From assembly GCA_041650255.1 (NCBI GenBank), contig JBAZLL010000003.1, positions 70,860 through 134,859 of the forward strand: a stretch of DNA of 64,000 bases, written 5' to 3'. Source of the DNA: 1-14-0-10-45-29 sp041650255. Lineage in GTDB: Archaea; Micrarchaeota; Micrarchaeia; Anstonellales; Anstonellaceae. The notes beneath the pieces are model-generated. The model was not told where the DNA came from. It saw only the letters and a program-made list of their open reading frames with translations, and searched no databases. Positions 9,044-18,198 of the stretch are shown in pieces; the first letter of the stretch is position 1; each line of letters starts with the position of its first letter. Both the position numbers and the translations under genes were made by a program.

Positions 9044-9122
9044 CAACAAACCGATTCCAAATAATAATATCAAACCGATTCTAAAATAATACACTTTCGC
9101 AATCTTTCAATCTTTTTGCTTT

Positions 9123-9830
9123 CTAATCTCTCACTGTGTCATATTTGCTTGCCGGTCTTCCAAGCAAATGAGATGAAAAATAGTTTTGCGTATGAAATAG
9201 CAAATATTTCTTATAGCCCCAATTTCTAATTCTGCGCAAAGAATACATCACAATTGCCGATGGAACAAATTTCACTTTTCCCACTTTTCGCGCTCTCTTA
9301 ATCAAATCCGTATCCTCTCCGGTTGTAAGCATCACATTCATTCCGCCAATTTTTCTAAAAGCGCTGGCTCTAATTGCCATATTGCTTCCCGCCAGATAGT
9401 CCATTCCAATAATGCTTGAAATATATGCCGCAAAAAGAGCCGAATATTTTAACAAAAACACTTCAACAAATCTGCCTTGGTGCGGCACAATCCAGCCGTA
9501 AGCGGCGGAAACATTTTTGTCCTCAAACGCTTTTGCGACATTTTTAATCCAGTCTTTTTTTGGCAGTGCATCTGCATCGGTATACAAAAATATTTCTCCA
9601 CTGGCAATATCCGCGCCTGCTTGCCTTCCTGCGGAAATTGTATGTGTATGTTCAATCGCCACTTTTGCGCCGTGCTTTCTTGCAATAGAAACAGTATTAT
9701 CCTTTGAAACCCCATCTGCTACAATAACTTCAACTTCGCCATCATATTCTTGCGCTTTTATCGCTTCAATCACTCTTCCAATCACCCTCTCCTCATTAAG
9801 CGTTGGAATAATCACTGATACCTTCACCAA
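9123..9830 (-). CDS. Glycosyltransferase family 2
   Basis: Inverting GT-A glycosyltransferase that uses a nucleotide sugar; the acceptor cannot be read from sequence. It starts with KVSVIIPTLNEERVIGRVI, the nucleotide-binding strand-loop of GT2; VIVADGVSKDNT is the first conserved Asp, and FLYTDADALPKKDW contains the metal-binding DxD at about residue 85. GEDTDLIKRARKVGKVKFVP (about 165-185) contains the E-D pair that normally supplies the catalytic base. There are short hydrophobic stretches around 125-145 (LLKYSALFAAYISSIIG) that may sit at the membrane. The family is compatible with lipid-linked glycan or surface polysaccharide synthesis. 235 residues, single gene unit. Confidence 0.85.
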   Translation of the reverse strand: MVKVSVIIPTLNEERVIGRVIEAIKAQEYDGEVEVIVADGVSKDNTVSIARKHGAKVAIEHTHTISAGRQAGADIASGEIFLYTDADALPKKDWIKNVAKAFEDKNVSAAYGWIVPHQGRFVEVFLLKYSALFAAYISSIIGMDYLAGSNMAIRASAFRKIGGMNVMLTTGEDTDLIKRARKVGKVKFVPSAIVMYSLRRIRNWGYKKYLLFHTQNYFSSHLLGRPASKYDTVRD

Positions 9831-9957
9831 AACCCCTCTATCTTGTCAGAAAATATACTGCAATAATTATCAAGCTGATTAAAAATGCGCTGAAAATCAA
9901 TTGGTCGTTCATTCGATAACCCAACTAAATATTAATCTGCTATTATTAAACTTATTC

Positions 9958-11064
9958 ATGAAGGTCGCCTTTGTTTCAGACACTCATTTTGGCTATTCCC
10001 GTTTTGAGCAGGACGCGCAAGCACAAGGCGAGTCCGCAATATTGGATGCCTGCTCAAAAGCCGACGTTCTTCTGCTTGGCGGGGACATCTTTGACCAACG
10101 CATTCCAAAAATGGAAACCCTTGCAAGCACGGCAATCCTTTTGCAAACCGCGCAAAAAATGCTTCCAAACAATGGCTTTGCAAAAATATTGGGAATTCAC
10201 GGAACTCACGAATCCCGCTCAAAAGACGCACTCAATCCAATCGCTCTCATGGCAAAACTCGGATTAATGGAGGATGTGCACAATCGCACAATCGTGCTTG
10301 AGAAAAAATCTTCCGACAATTCTACAGAAAAAATCGCAATTTCCGGGCTTGGCGGCATTCCCGATGATTTGGTGAAAGAGGCATTGCCGCGCCTTTCCTG
10401 CAAACCAATTCCGGACGCGCAAAACTTTTTTCTCTTTCATCAGACAATGCAGGAATATGTCCCGCAGGCAAAAGGTCTTGCCTCATTAGAAGATTTACCC
10501 GCCGGCTATGATTGGTATTTGTGCGGGCACATTCACTCAAAAAAAGAATTTATGAACAAAAAGCTTCTGATTCCCGGCTCCACCGTTCTCACACAACAAA
10601 AAGACGAGGAGCAAAGCCAAAAAGGCTATTTTCTAATTGATACAAAAACAAAGCAGGCAGATTTCATTCAAATAAAAGTGCGCCCTTTTCATGTAAGCGA
10701 GCTTGAATTTGAAAACGCGTCCGCAGTGAATGTTCGCATCGCAGTGCAAAAAGAGCTTGAAAATCTTTTGCAAAAACAATGGGAGGCAAAGCCCATTCTC
10801 AAAATCAGGCTAAAGGGCTCGCTCAAAAAAGGCTCTTCGGATTTGGATTTGTCCGATATAACTACCGAAAAGGCAATTCTCAGCTTAGACAACCGCCTTG
10901 ATGGAAATTCACTGCTTGATGAAATAGCGCAACTAAAAGAGGAGCGGCTCACGCGCGCAACCCCCCTGCAACTCGGAATGTCCATTTTGCGCGTTAATGC
11001 AAAAAGAGCCGGCATGAGCGAGGAAAGAGCAATGCAATACTTTGAAAAATATTCAAATGATTAA
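9958..11064 (+). CDS. mre11: DNA double-strand break repair nuclease Mre11
   Basis: Mn-dependent nuclease that processes DNA ends and works with the ATPase Rad50. All five phosphoesterase motifs are visible: VSDTHFG (D8, H10), GGDIFDQR (about 44), GIHGTHESR (the usual GNHD, here GTHE), LFHQT and CGHIHSKKEF, followed by IPGSTVLTQQ. The C-terminal third is the capping and Rad50-contact region. The frame is open from 9901, but MKVAFVSDTHFG is the family start; a T/A-rich box about 25 bases upstream and no Shine-Dalgarno suggest a leaderless ATG. 368 residues. Rad50 is not next to it, which is unusual because archaea often keep mre11, rad50, herA and nurA together. Confidence 0.9.
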   Translation: MKVAFVSDTHFGYSRFEQDAQAQGESAILDACSKADVLLLGGDIFDQRIPKMETLASTAILLQTAQKMLPNNGFAKILGIHGTHESRSKDALNPIALMAKLGLMEDVHNRTIVLEKKSSDNSTEKIAISGLGGIPDDLVKEALPRLSCKPIPDAQNFFLFHQTMQEYVPQAKGLASLEDLPAGYDWYLCGHIHSKKEFMNKKLLIPGSTVLTQQKDEEQSQKGYFLIDTKTKQADFIQIKVRPFHVSELEFENASAVNVRIAVQKELENLLQKQWEAKPILKIRLKGSLKKGSSDLDLSDITTEKAILSLDNRLDGNSLLDEIAQLKEERLTRATPLQLGMSILRVNAKRAGMSEERAMQYFEKYSND

Positions 11065-11103
11065 TGCAACATCTTTTTATTCTTTTCAACACATGATATT
11101 CCT

Positions 11104-11724
11104 ATGTTAACCCTCTTTAGCCTAAACAATCGCTCTTTAAAAAAAGCAGTAAAGTGCGAAAAAAATCCGTTTACGCTCTCAAGGATTCTCAACGAAAATA
11201 ATATCGCAAGAATCGGCGTACATCCTTTCTTCTATTCGGATCTGGGCGAGCGGGGGCTTTTTAGCCTAACCAAATCCATTACATATGAAAAATATCTTGA
11301 CTTCATAATACCTCTTTTCTCACACCGTTTTGATTTTGAAAAATCGCTCTTTATTTTTGAGAATACTGTTTATTCATGCAAAACTGCACAAATGATTTTT
11401 GATTCACATTCGGCGAATTTTTCGCAAACCCTCCCAAACTATTTTTCCATAAATGGAAAAATATTCGCTTACGGTCCTAATGTTTCAATCATTTCATCCT
11501 GCGCAGAAGAGCGTGCATGCATTCAAAAAAACCGCGCAAGCAAATCGTTTGATTCACTAGTCAGCCTGCTTGAAAAAAGCTCGGGAGTATTTGTATTTGG
11601 GATGTTTGCAGAGGACTGCGTTGCAAAAGCAATAATAGATATTCGCAAAATACTTGCAAAAATAGGAAAGCATACGTGTGTTTTGCACAATCATGCAACA
11701 ACAAAATACATGCACGAATTCTAA
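11104..11724 (+). CDS. Hypothetical protein, possibly isochorismatase-like
   Basis: No confident family. The C-terminal half (about 140-190) reads KNRASKSFDSLVSLLEK then SGVFVFGMFAEDCVAKAIID, whose spacing recalls the isochorismatase-like hydrolase signature (K..ysaF..T.L...L followed by G...d.CV..ta.dA), with the Cys of EDCV at the nucleophile position. The N-terminal Asp expected in that fold is not obvious (candidate FYSDLGERG at about 43). Soluble, 206 residues, Ser/Phe-rich. It follows Mre11 by 39 bases on the same strand, and TTCCTATG before the ATG has no Shine-Dalgarno. The fold suggestion is weak. Confidence 0.6.
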   Translation: MLTLFSLNNRSLKKAVKCEKNPFTLSRILNENNIARIGVHPFFYSDLGERGLFSLTKSITYEKYLDFIIPLFSHRFDFEKSLFIFENTVYSCKTAQMIFDSHSANFSQTLPNYFSINGKIFAYGPNVSIISSCAEERACIQKNRASKSFDSLVSLLEKSSGVFVFGMFAEDCVAKAIIDIRKILAKIGKHTCVLHNHATTKYMHEF

Positions 11725-11764
11725 ATAAAATTAAAAAAAAAGAAAAAGTAAACACCAAGAAAGC

Positions 11765-13105
11765 CTATTCTCCTCTTAGCTGTTTCATATGTGCAATTCT
11801 TTTCTCAATCAGCTCAGCAGTTCCAATATCCCCACGATGCCAGAGCGGACCGGTAAGTGCAGTGCATCCGACTTCCGCAATCTTTTCCGCATTCGAAATC
11901 GTGTCCGCTTTTCCAAGCACCGCGACGCTTCTTGATTTGCCTGAATATATTTTACCCTCTTTCTTCTCAACAGATGCAAAATATATTTGCGCCCCGCTGT
12001 CTTTGAGCACATCACTATCCACATAAATCTCTTCCGCCGCAACGCTCTTTTCCGGATATCCGTTTGGCACCAGATATTTCACAACCGTTGCGCTTGTTTC
12101 CCAATCTATTTCAATTTCAGAAAGTTTTGCATCCGCAATTTTATCAAAAACATCATAGAGCGAAGCTTTGAGCAATGCAAGAACATTCATCGCTTCCGGA
12201 TCGCCAAAGCGGGCATTTGTCTCAATAACCTGTACTCCTTCTTTGCCTGCCATAAACTGACCGTACATAACTCCTTTGAACACGACCTCTTCCTTGAGCA
12301 GTGCTTCCATTATGTTTTCCATAATTTTTTGCGCCTGCTCATAGTCGCTGTTCTTCATGAACGGCAAAAGTTTTGTGTTGTCCGTATATGAGCCCATCCC
12401 GCCGGTGTTCGGTCCCATGTCCTCATTATATGCCTGCTTATGGTCCTGCACGCACGGCATCGCGACAAGTGTTTTTCCATCGCAAAATGCCATGAGCGTA
12501 AATTCCTCGCCTTCAAGTTTTTTTTCAACAATAAGCCCGCCTTCGCCGCCAATAGAATTCACCAGAACATCGCGCGCATACTTTTTTGCCTCTTTTATGT
12601 CCGCAAGCTGAAAGCCCATCACTTTTACTCCCTTGCCTCCGGTGAGCCCGACAGGCTTTATCGCGACCTCGCCAAGCTTGTCAATAAATTCATCCACTCC
12701 CTTTGTGCTTGTAAAATGTTTATACTCCGGACACCCTTCAATAGAGTGTCTTTGCATCAAGTCCCGTAGATATTTTTTGTCCCATTCAATCCTTGAAGCG
12801 AATCTTGTGGGAGAAGCGCACCTAATCTGCGCATTCTCAAGCTCTCCGCCCACTCCTGCTGCCAATACCGCGTCCGGGGATGCAAAAGCCAAATCAATTT
12901 TCTTCCCTTTTGTCCACTCAACTATTTCAGGGCCATTCTCAATATCTCCGATTGTAAACTCCCCTCCGCTTGAGAGGCACAGTTTCATTATTCCCGGATT
13001 TTTGGCATTCATATAGGCAAAAAGCTTAACGCCTGCCTTTTTGCACACTGCCTGTGCAATCGCGTGTTCGCGGGCTCCGTTTCCAATCAGAAGAAAATTT
13101 GGCAT
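11765..13105 (-). CDS. purD: Phosphoribosylamine-glycine ligase
   Basis: Second step of de novo purine synthesis: joins glycine to phosphoribosylamine using ATP (GARS). ATP-grasp protein of 446 residues. N-terminal LLIGNGAREHAIA is the typical GGREHA start; FASPDAVLAAGV, KPVGLTGGKGVKVM (ATP-grasp lid), GEEFTLMAFCDG, DHKQAYNEDMGPNTGGMGSY and VIETNARFGDPEAMNVL are hallmark segments in the right order. It follows TyrRS by 4 bases on the same strand, so the two are almost certainly co-transcribed. No other early purine genes except purH (27246) are in the window. Confidence 0.93.
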   Translation of the reverse strand: MPNFLLIGNGAREHAIAQAVCKKAGVKLFAYMNAKNPGIMKLCLSSGGEFTIGDIENGPEIVEWTKGKKIDLAFASPDAVLAAGVGGELENAQIRCASPTRFASRIEWDKKYLRDLMQRHSIEGCPEYKHFTSTKGVDEFIDKLGEVAIKPVGLTGGKGVKVMGFQLADIKEAKKYARDVLVNSIGGEGGLIVEKKLEGEEFTLMAFCDGKTLVAMPCVQDHKQAYNEDMGPNTGGMGSYTDNTKLLPFMKNSDYEQAQKIMENIMEALLKEEVVFKGVMYGQFMAGKEGVQVIETNARFGDPEAMNVLALLKASLYDVFDKIADAKLSEIEIDWETSATVVKYLVPNGYPEKSVAAEEIYVDSDVLKDSGAQIYFASVEKKEGKIYSGKSRSVAVLGKADTISNAEKIAEVGCTALTGPLWHRGDIGTAELIEKRIAHMKQLRGE

Positions 13106-13109
13106 AAAA

Positions 13110-14210
13110 TCAGTTATCCCTTGCTTTTTTTACCTCTTCTATCAAATCCTCTTTTCCTGCAAAATATTTTCTTGCAGGTGCAAGCGTCAAAATCAATTCT
13201 CTTGCAACCGCCATTTTCAAATCGGACGGGTGCAGTTTTCCCTCTTCAAAAGCGCGTTTTAGTTCGGCAACGTTTTCAAATTCAACATTCCCGCCGAATT
13301 TTGTGTCCCTCTCCACCAAAAGCGGTTTGTCCCGCAGTACAAACAATTCCGCGTAATCAATAATCGGATTTCCTTCAACAATTTTTTCCGGGCAATGCGC
13401 CTTTTTCATTTTTCGCATTATTTCCTCTTCCGAGTCATGAATGAAAATGCACGAATCCGGATTTGATTTTGACATTTTATTTTCAATCATCAGTTCATCC
13501 GCATTTTCGTCCCCGCCGCTTTTGCCTGAGTGCGCATCCATCCTTTTTGGTCCTTTCAATCCGCCAATAAGCTTTCCGTGAAGTGCAACCGGCTTTTTCT
13601 TTTTCATTTTGTCCGCCAGCTCGCGCGCAAGCACATGCACTTTTCTCTGGTCCATTCCCGCGTGCGCAATATCCACGTCAAGCGCCCACATATCCGCCAC
13701 TTGCATTGCGGGGTACAAAATCGCCGAAGATTGAAGCACATCCTTTTCCGTTCTTCCCATAATGGTTGTGCATCTTAGCATTCTTGCAACAGTCGTCTCT
13801 TTTTCTACCCTTAGGACATCTGCCCAGTAGTCGTTTCCCCTCTTTTCGTACAATTCGCTCCCGAGCACATAATCAACTTTTCCTTCTTCAAGCCCGAGTG
13901 ATACAAAGCATTGTTTGAAATATCCCTTCGCAACCTTTTGCGCCAATTGCAAATCCCCGCCCAATTTCCCATTTATCCATCCATGGTAATCTGCTAAAAA
14001 GATGGTCGGCTTAATTCCTGCCTGCATAAAATCTTTTACTTTCATCGCAGTAATCAGCCCGGTGCCAAGATGCACAAGCCCCGAAATTTCAAATCCGATG
14101 TAGTGCTTTGGATGCGCGTTTGTCTCAAAAAGATTTCGCAATTCGCCCTCTGTAAGCACTTCGCTGATTCCGCCCTTTCTCACAAGCTGCATTTTATGCT
14201 CTATGTCCAT
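13110..14210 (-). CDS. tyrS: Tyrosyl-tRNA synthetase (archaeal type)
   Basis: Class Ic synthetase that charges tRNA-Tyr. The HIGH-equivalent is in GLVHLGTGL (about residue 44-52), the specificity region PAMQVADMWALDVDIAHAGMDQRKVHVLARELA is the archaeal/eukaryotic TyrRS Q-x-x-D and GGMDQRK segment, and the KMSKS loop is at 245-249 (NKMSKSNPD). At 366 residues it has the compact archaeal/eukaryotic form without the bacterial S4-like tail. TrpRS, the nearest relative, is excluded by the MDQRKVH segment. First gene of a two-gene unit with purD; a Shine-Dalgarno is not evident and TTTAAAATG upstream may be the TATA box. Confidence 0.9.
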   Translation of the reverse strand: MDIEHKMQLVRKGGISEVLTEGELRNLFETNAHPKHYIGFEISGLVHLGTGLITAMKVKDFMQAGIKPTIFLADYHGWINGKLGGDLQLAQKVAKGYFKQCFVSLGLEEGKVDYVLGSELYEKRGNDYWADVLRVEKETTVARMLRCTTIMGRTEKDVLQSSAILYPAMQVADMWALDVDIAHAGMDQRKVHVLARELADKMKKKKPVALHGKLIGGLKGPKRMDAHSGKSGGDENADELMIENKMSKSNPDSCIFIHDSEEEIMRKMKKAHCPEKIVEGNPIIDYAELFVLRDKPLLVERDTKFGGNVEFENVAELKRAFEEGKLHPSDLKMAVARELILTLAPARKYFAGKEDLIEEVKKARDN

Positions 14211-14558
14211 ACCTTACTCTTGTGAATGCAAAATTTAAAATGCGGCGCATAAGAAAAACCGCCAAAATCTAGGCACTTTTAAATATCAATTCATTCTTGC
14301 ATTTTTTCTTTGCGCAAATTCCAAAACTCATTTGGTGTTTTGAACCTTTCGTGGTTAATTCGCGTTTGTTGCAAACACACAAACACACAAAGCTTTCCAA
14401 TATTCAATCTGTTTTTAAATTTCAACTCAGCAGTTAGTCTGCACGGGGAAACGGGACAGATACAAGCTCATAAAAAAGCGTTTTGGCGTGGGAGCCGAAC
14501 TGTTTTTGGCGCTTGTGTTTCTTGCGCGCGCCGATAATATAGTTTTGCAAAAAATGCA
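14211..14558. other. Long non-coding gap upstream of the ribonucleotide reductase leader
   Basis: About 350 bases without a convincing gene between the divergent tyrS and nrdJ. It holds AT-rich blocks, one a TATA-like TTTTTAAATTT near 14412 that would give nrdJ a leader of roughly 170 bases, and an ACACA-rich repeat near 14378. I saw no tRNA, no snoRNA boxes and no convincing cobalamin-riboswitch core. Confidence 0.45.
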
Positions 14559-14606
14559 CAAGCACCCCTTTGGGGTTGATGCTTGCCCGCATTTTATGGG
14601 GTGGGG
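14559..14606 (+). promoter_or_regulatory. Candidate RNA switch sequestering the nrdJ ribosome binding site
   Basis: A hairpin at 14559-14585 pairs CAAGCA and CCCC with GGGG and TGCTTG around a TTT loop. A very strong purine-rich ribosome binding site, GGGGTGGGG, sits at 14598-14606, five bases before the ATG at 14612. The CACCCC of the hairpin (14563-14568) could instead pair with GGGGTG of this site, so two mutually exclusive folds exist, one hiding and one freeing the ribosome binding site. This is inference from base pairing only. Confidence 0.4.
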
Positions 14607-14611
14607 TATTC

Positions 14612-17600
14612 ATGGCAAACGAAGCGCAAAAACAAGATACAAATTCAAGCAACGAACATACACAATCCGCCGGTCTCAAAATAGAGCGCCGCTTAACTTT
14701 GGAAGGAACAGACGTCTTCTCGCAATTTGAATACGAATACCGCTCTTCAACAATCAGAAACCCCGACGGCTCGGTAGTATTTGAACTTACAAATATAGAA
14801 GTGCCAAAAGGCTGGTCCCAAGTCGCAACAGATATTCTTGCTCAAAAATATTTTAGAAAAGCCGGCGTGCCCCAACGCGGCTCCGATGGAAAAATAATTT
14901 TAGACCCCGCAACAAACGAACCGATTCTTGGAAGCGAAACTTCAATAAAGCAAATAGTAAAACGCCTTTCATCCTCTTGGCGCCATTGGGGAGAGCGCTA
15001 TAATTATTTTGCATCACAGCACGACGCCGAAATATTTGAAGAAGAGCTGACTTACATGCTTCTCTCGCAAATGGCGGCTCCGAATTCCCCCCAATGGTTT
15101 AACAACGGACTCGCGCTCTCTTACGGAATAAACGGTAAAAGCCAGGGGCATTTTTTTGTTGATGCAAAAAGCGGCGAGCTCAAAACCTGCGAAGACGCAT
15201 ACACCCATCCGCAATTGCACGCCTGTTTCATACAAAGTGTTACGGACGATTTGGTAAACGAGGGCGGAATTTTTGACCTTCTCACACGCGAAGCCCGTCT
15301 CTTCAAATACGGCTCGGGTACAGGCACAAACTTTTCATCCCTTCGCTCCAGTGGCGAATCACTTTCAGGAGGCGGAAGGTCTTCAGGCTTAATGTCTTTT
15401 CTAAAAATTTACGACCGTGCGGCGGGCGCAATAAAATCCGGTGGCACAACTCGCCGGGCGGCAAAAATGGTAATCGTAAATGTGGACCATCCGGACATAG
15501 AAGAATTTGTAAATTGGAAAGTGAACGAGGAGAAAAAAGTCGCCGCACTCGTATCCGGTTCGCGCTCAATAAGAAAATCCTTAAACAAAATAATGCAGGT
15601 CGCAATTGAGGAGCACTCAACAGACTTTAGCGGAAACAAACGACTACGTCAAGTTGTAGCGGGGGCACTGGCAAGAAACGTCCCACTAAATTATGTTTTG
15701 CGCGCACTTTCCCTTTCACAGCAAGGTCTTAGCAAATTTGATTTTCCCCTCTTTGATACTCATTATGAAGGCGAAGCATACATCACAGTTTCCGGGCAAA
15801 ATTCAAACAACACCGTGCGAATTACAAATCGCTTCATGGAAGCGGTGGATACGGACGACAATTGGCGCCTTGTGCGCAGAACGGACGGCAAAATCGCCCG
15901 CGAGCTAAAAGCGCGCGAGCTTTGGAACCAAATATCTTCCGCCGCATGGGCATGCGCCGATCCGGGTCTGCAATTTGACGACACAATAAATGAATGGCAC
16001 ACCTGCCCAATCGACGGGCGCATAAACGCCTCAAACCCGTGTTCGGAATACATGTTCCTTGACAACACTGCATGCAACCTTGCCTCTCTAAATCTGTCCA
16101 AATTTTTGGACGAAGAGCAAGGCACTCTTAGAATAGATGATTATTTGCACGCAATTCGTCTTTGGACAATCGTGCTTGAAATTTCCGTTCTAATGGCAGG
16201 TTATCCATCTTCCGACGTTGCACAGCGCTCATACACTTACCGCACGCTCGGGCTTGGCTATGCAAATTTGGGCACCGTGCTCATGGTATTGGGTATTCCT
16301 TACGACAGCCCGCAGGCATTGGCAATCTCGGGTGCACTTTCTGCAATTCTTACCGGGCAATCCTATGCAACAAGCGCGGAGATGGCAAAAATTATCGGAC
16401 CATTTGAAGCATACGAGCGCAACAAAAGTTCAATGCTCAAGGTTATGCGAAACCATCGCCGTGCCGCTTACAATGTAAAGCATTCCGAATACGAAGGTCT
16501 TAGCATAAAACCGATCGGAATAGACGAGATAAACGCCCCCAACTATTTGGTAAAAGCGGCCCGCGACAGCTGGGATCACGCACTCGAATTGGGTGAAAAA
16601 TACGGATACCGCAACGCGCAAACAACCGTAATAGCACCGACTGGTACAATCGGACTTCTCATGGATTGCGACACCACCGGAGTTGAGCCCGACTTTGCAA
16701 TTGTCAAATTCAAAAAGCTTGCAGGCGGCGGCTATTTCAAAATAGTAAATCATTCCGTGAAAAAAGCCCTCAAGCGGCTGAATTATTCAAAGGCACAAAT
16801 AGAAGCGATAGAACAATACTGCAAAGGGCACGGCACGCTTGTCGGTTGCCCGAAAATAAACCGCGAATCATTAAAGGAAAAAGGCTTTTCCGATGAAAAA
16901 GTGGATTTGGTGGAGCGCCAGATGCCCTCCGTATTTGACATAAAATTCGCATTCAATCAATACGTGCTCGGATCCGAGTTTCTCAAAATGCTCGGTGCAA
17001 CCGATGCGGATCTTTCCAATCCGAAATTCAACATTCTCAAATTCCTCGGATTTGAAAAAGAGGATATCTCGCGCGCAAACGATTATGTTTGCGGCACAAT
17101 GACAATTGAGGGTGCGCCCCATCTAAAACCCGAACACTATGCAATATTTGATTGTGCATCAAAATGCGGCAAAAAAGGCACGCGCGCAATTGCTTATCAG
17201 GCGCACATACGCATGATGGCGGCAGTTCAGCCTTTCATCTCCGGCTCAATTTCAAAAACAATCAACATGCCAAAGGACGCAACAATTGATGATGTGAAAG
17301 AAGCATATCTTCTCTCTTACAAAAAAATGTTAAAGTGCAATGCGCTTTATCGCGACGGCTCAAAACTTTCACAGCCACTCAACGCCACAAGCGAATCGGA
17401 AGAGGAGGAGCTTGAGGCATTGACTGCACTTTCGGCAGAAGCTGAAAAAGCAATGGATCAGGAAGCGATTCAGCCAGTTGTTCTCTCCACTTTGCAGAGA
17501 AGAAAACTTCCTTCAAGAAGGCACGGCTTTGTGCAAGAGGCGCGGGTCGGCGGGCACAAGGTTTATCTCAAAACGGGCGAATATCCAGATGGAAAACTCG

Positions 17601-18145
17601 GAGAAATATTTATCGACATGTACAAAGAAGGTGCCTCGTATAAGTCATTGCTCAACTGCTTTGCGGTTGCAGTCTCAAAAGGCTTGCAATACGGGGTTCC
17701 GCTTGAGGAATTTGTGGACACATTCACCTTCACCCGCTTTGAGCCTTCCGGTCCTGTGAGTGGGCACGAAGCGGTGAAAAATTCCACCTCAATTGTGGAT
17801 TACATCTTCCGCGTGCTCGGGTACGAATATTTGCACCGCACCGATTTTGTGCATGTAAAACCGGTTTCAATATCCGTCTCCTCCGAGCAGGCAACCCTCT
17901 CTCCGCCAACAAAGCAGATAGAGCAATCTTCGGATGGGCTTGAAAAGGGCGAGGACGAAATGCTTTCGGCGGGTCAGAAGCAGGCACAAACCCCTCCTTC
18001 TGCGTCCCCTCATGAAAAAATAAAAGAGGCAAAGGCTCTCGGATACACCGGCGACCCTTGCGGCGGATGCGGCTCAATGAAAGTAAAGAGAAACGGAAGC
18101 TGTACGGTTTGCCTTGATTGCGGAGAAACAAGCGGGTGTTCGTAA
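14612..18145 (+). CDS. nrdJ: Adenosylcobalamin-dependent (class II) ribonucleoside-diphosphate reductase
   Basis: Reduces ribonucleotides to deoxyribonucleotides with a radical generated from coenzyme B12, so it needs neither oxygen nor NrdB. Catalytic barrel: PNSPQWFNNGL, LHACFIQSV (reducing Cys), LFKYGSGTGTNFSSLR, NPCSEYMFLDNTACNLASLN (N-x-C-x-E radical and acid-base site) and APTGTIGLLMDCDTTG. After an acidic linker at about 930-960 comes a TSCPD-type region (VGGHKVYLKTGEYPDGKLGE to about 1080) and a C-terminal zinc-ribbon CGGCGSMKVKRNGSCTVC. 1177 residues, typical for the large NrdJ form. ATG 14612 (MANEAQKQ) chosen over 14570 because of the strong ribosome binding site just before it. 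The enzyme requires cobalamin that this cell may have to import. Confidence 0.93.
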   Translation: MANEAQKQDTNSSNEHTQSAGLKIERRLTLEGTDVFSQFEYEYRSSTIRNPDGSVVFELTNIEVPKGWSQVATDILAQKYFRKAGVPQRGSDGKIILDPATNEPILGSETSIKQIVKRLSSSWRHWGERYNYFASQHDAEIFEEELTYMLLSQMAAPNSPQWFNNGLALSYGINGKSQGHFFVDAKSGELKTCEDAYTHPQLHACFIQSVTDDLVNEGGIFDLLTREARLFKYGSGTGTNFSSLRSSGESLSGGGRSSGLMSFLKIYDRAAGAIKSGGTTRRAAKMVIVNVDHPDIEEFVNWKVNEEKKVAALVSGSRSIRKSLNKIMQVAIEEHSTDFSGNKRLRQVVAGALARNVPLNYVLRALSLSQQGLSKFDFPLFDTHYEGEAYITVSGQNSNNTVRITNRFMEAVDTDDNWRLVRRTDGKIARELKARELWNQISSAAWACADPGLQFDDTINEWHTCPIDGRINASNPCSEYMFLDNTACNLASLNLSKFLDEEQGTLRIDDYLHAIRLWTIVLEISVLMAGYPSSDVAQRSYTYRTLGLGYANLGTVLMVLGIPYDSPQALAISGALSAILTGQSYATSAEMAKIIGPFEAYERNKSSMLKVMRNHRRAAYNVKHSEYEGLSIKPIGIDEINAPNYLVKAARDSWDHALELGEKYGYRNAQTTVIAPTGTIGLLMDCDTTGVEPDFAIVKFKKLAGGGYFKIVNHSVKKALKRLNYSKAQIEAIEQYCKGHGTLVGCPKINRESLKEKGFSDEKVDLVERQMPSVFDIKFAFNQYVLGSEFLKMLGATDADLSNPKFNILKFLGFEKEDISRANDYVCGTMTIEGAPHLKPEHYAIFDCASKCGKKGTRAIAYQAHIRMMAAVQPFISGSISKTINMPKDATIDDVKEAYLLSYKKMLKCNALYRDGSKLSQPLNATSESEEEELEALTALSAEAEKAMDQEAIQPVVLSTLQRRKLPSRRHGFVQEARVGGHKVYLKTGEYPDGKLGEIFIDMYKEGASYKSLLNCFAVAVSKGLQYGVPLEEFVDTFTFTRFEPSGPVSGHEAVKNSTSIVDYIFRVLGYEYLHRTDFVHVKPVSISVSSEQATLSPPTKQIEQSSDGLEKGEDEMLSAGQKQAQTPPSASPHEKIKEAKALGYTGDPCGGCGSMKVKRNGSCTVCLDCGETSGCS

Positions 18146-18198
18146 GTTTTTTTCTTTAATTTTTGTTCTTAACTTTTTTTATTTTCTTTTTCTCTATT

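Noticed and set aside
14436..14480. Cobalamin riboswitch upstream of nrdJ
   Set aside because: Only a short GGGGAAA-like string is present; the conserved core and the B12 box could not be found.
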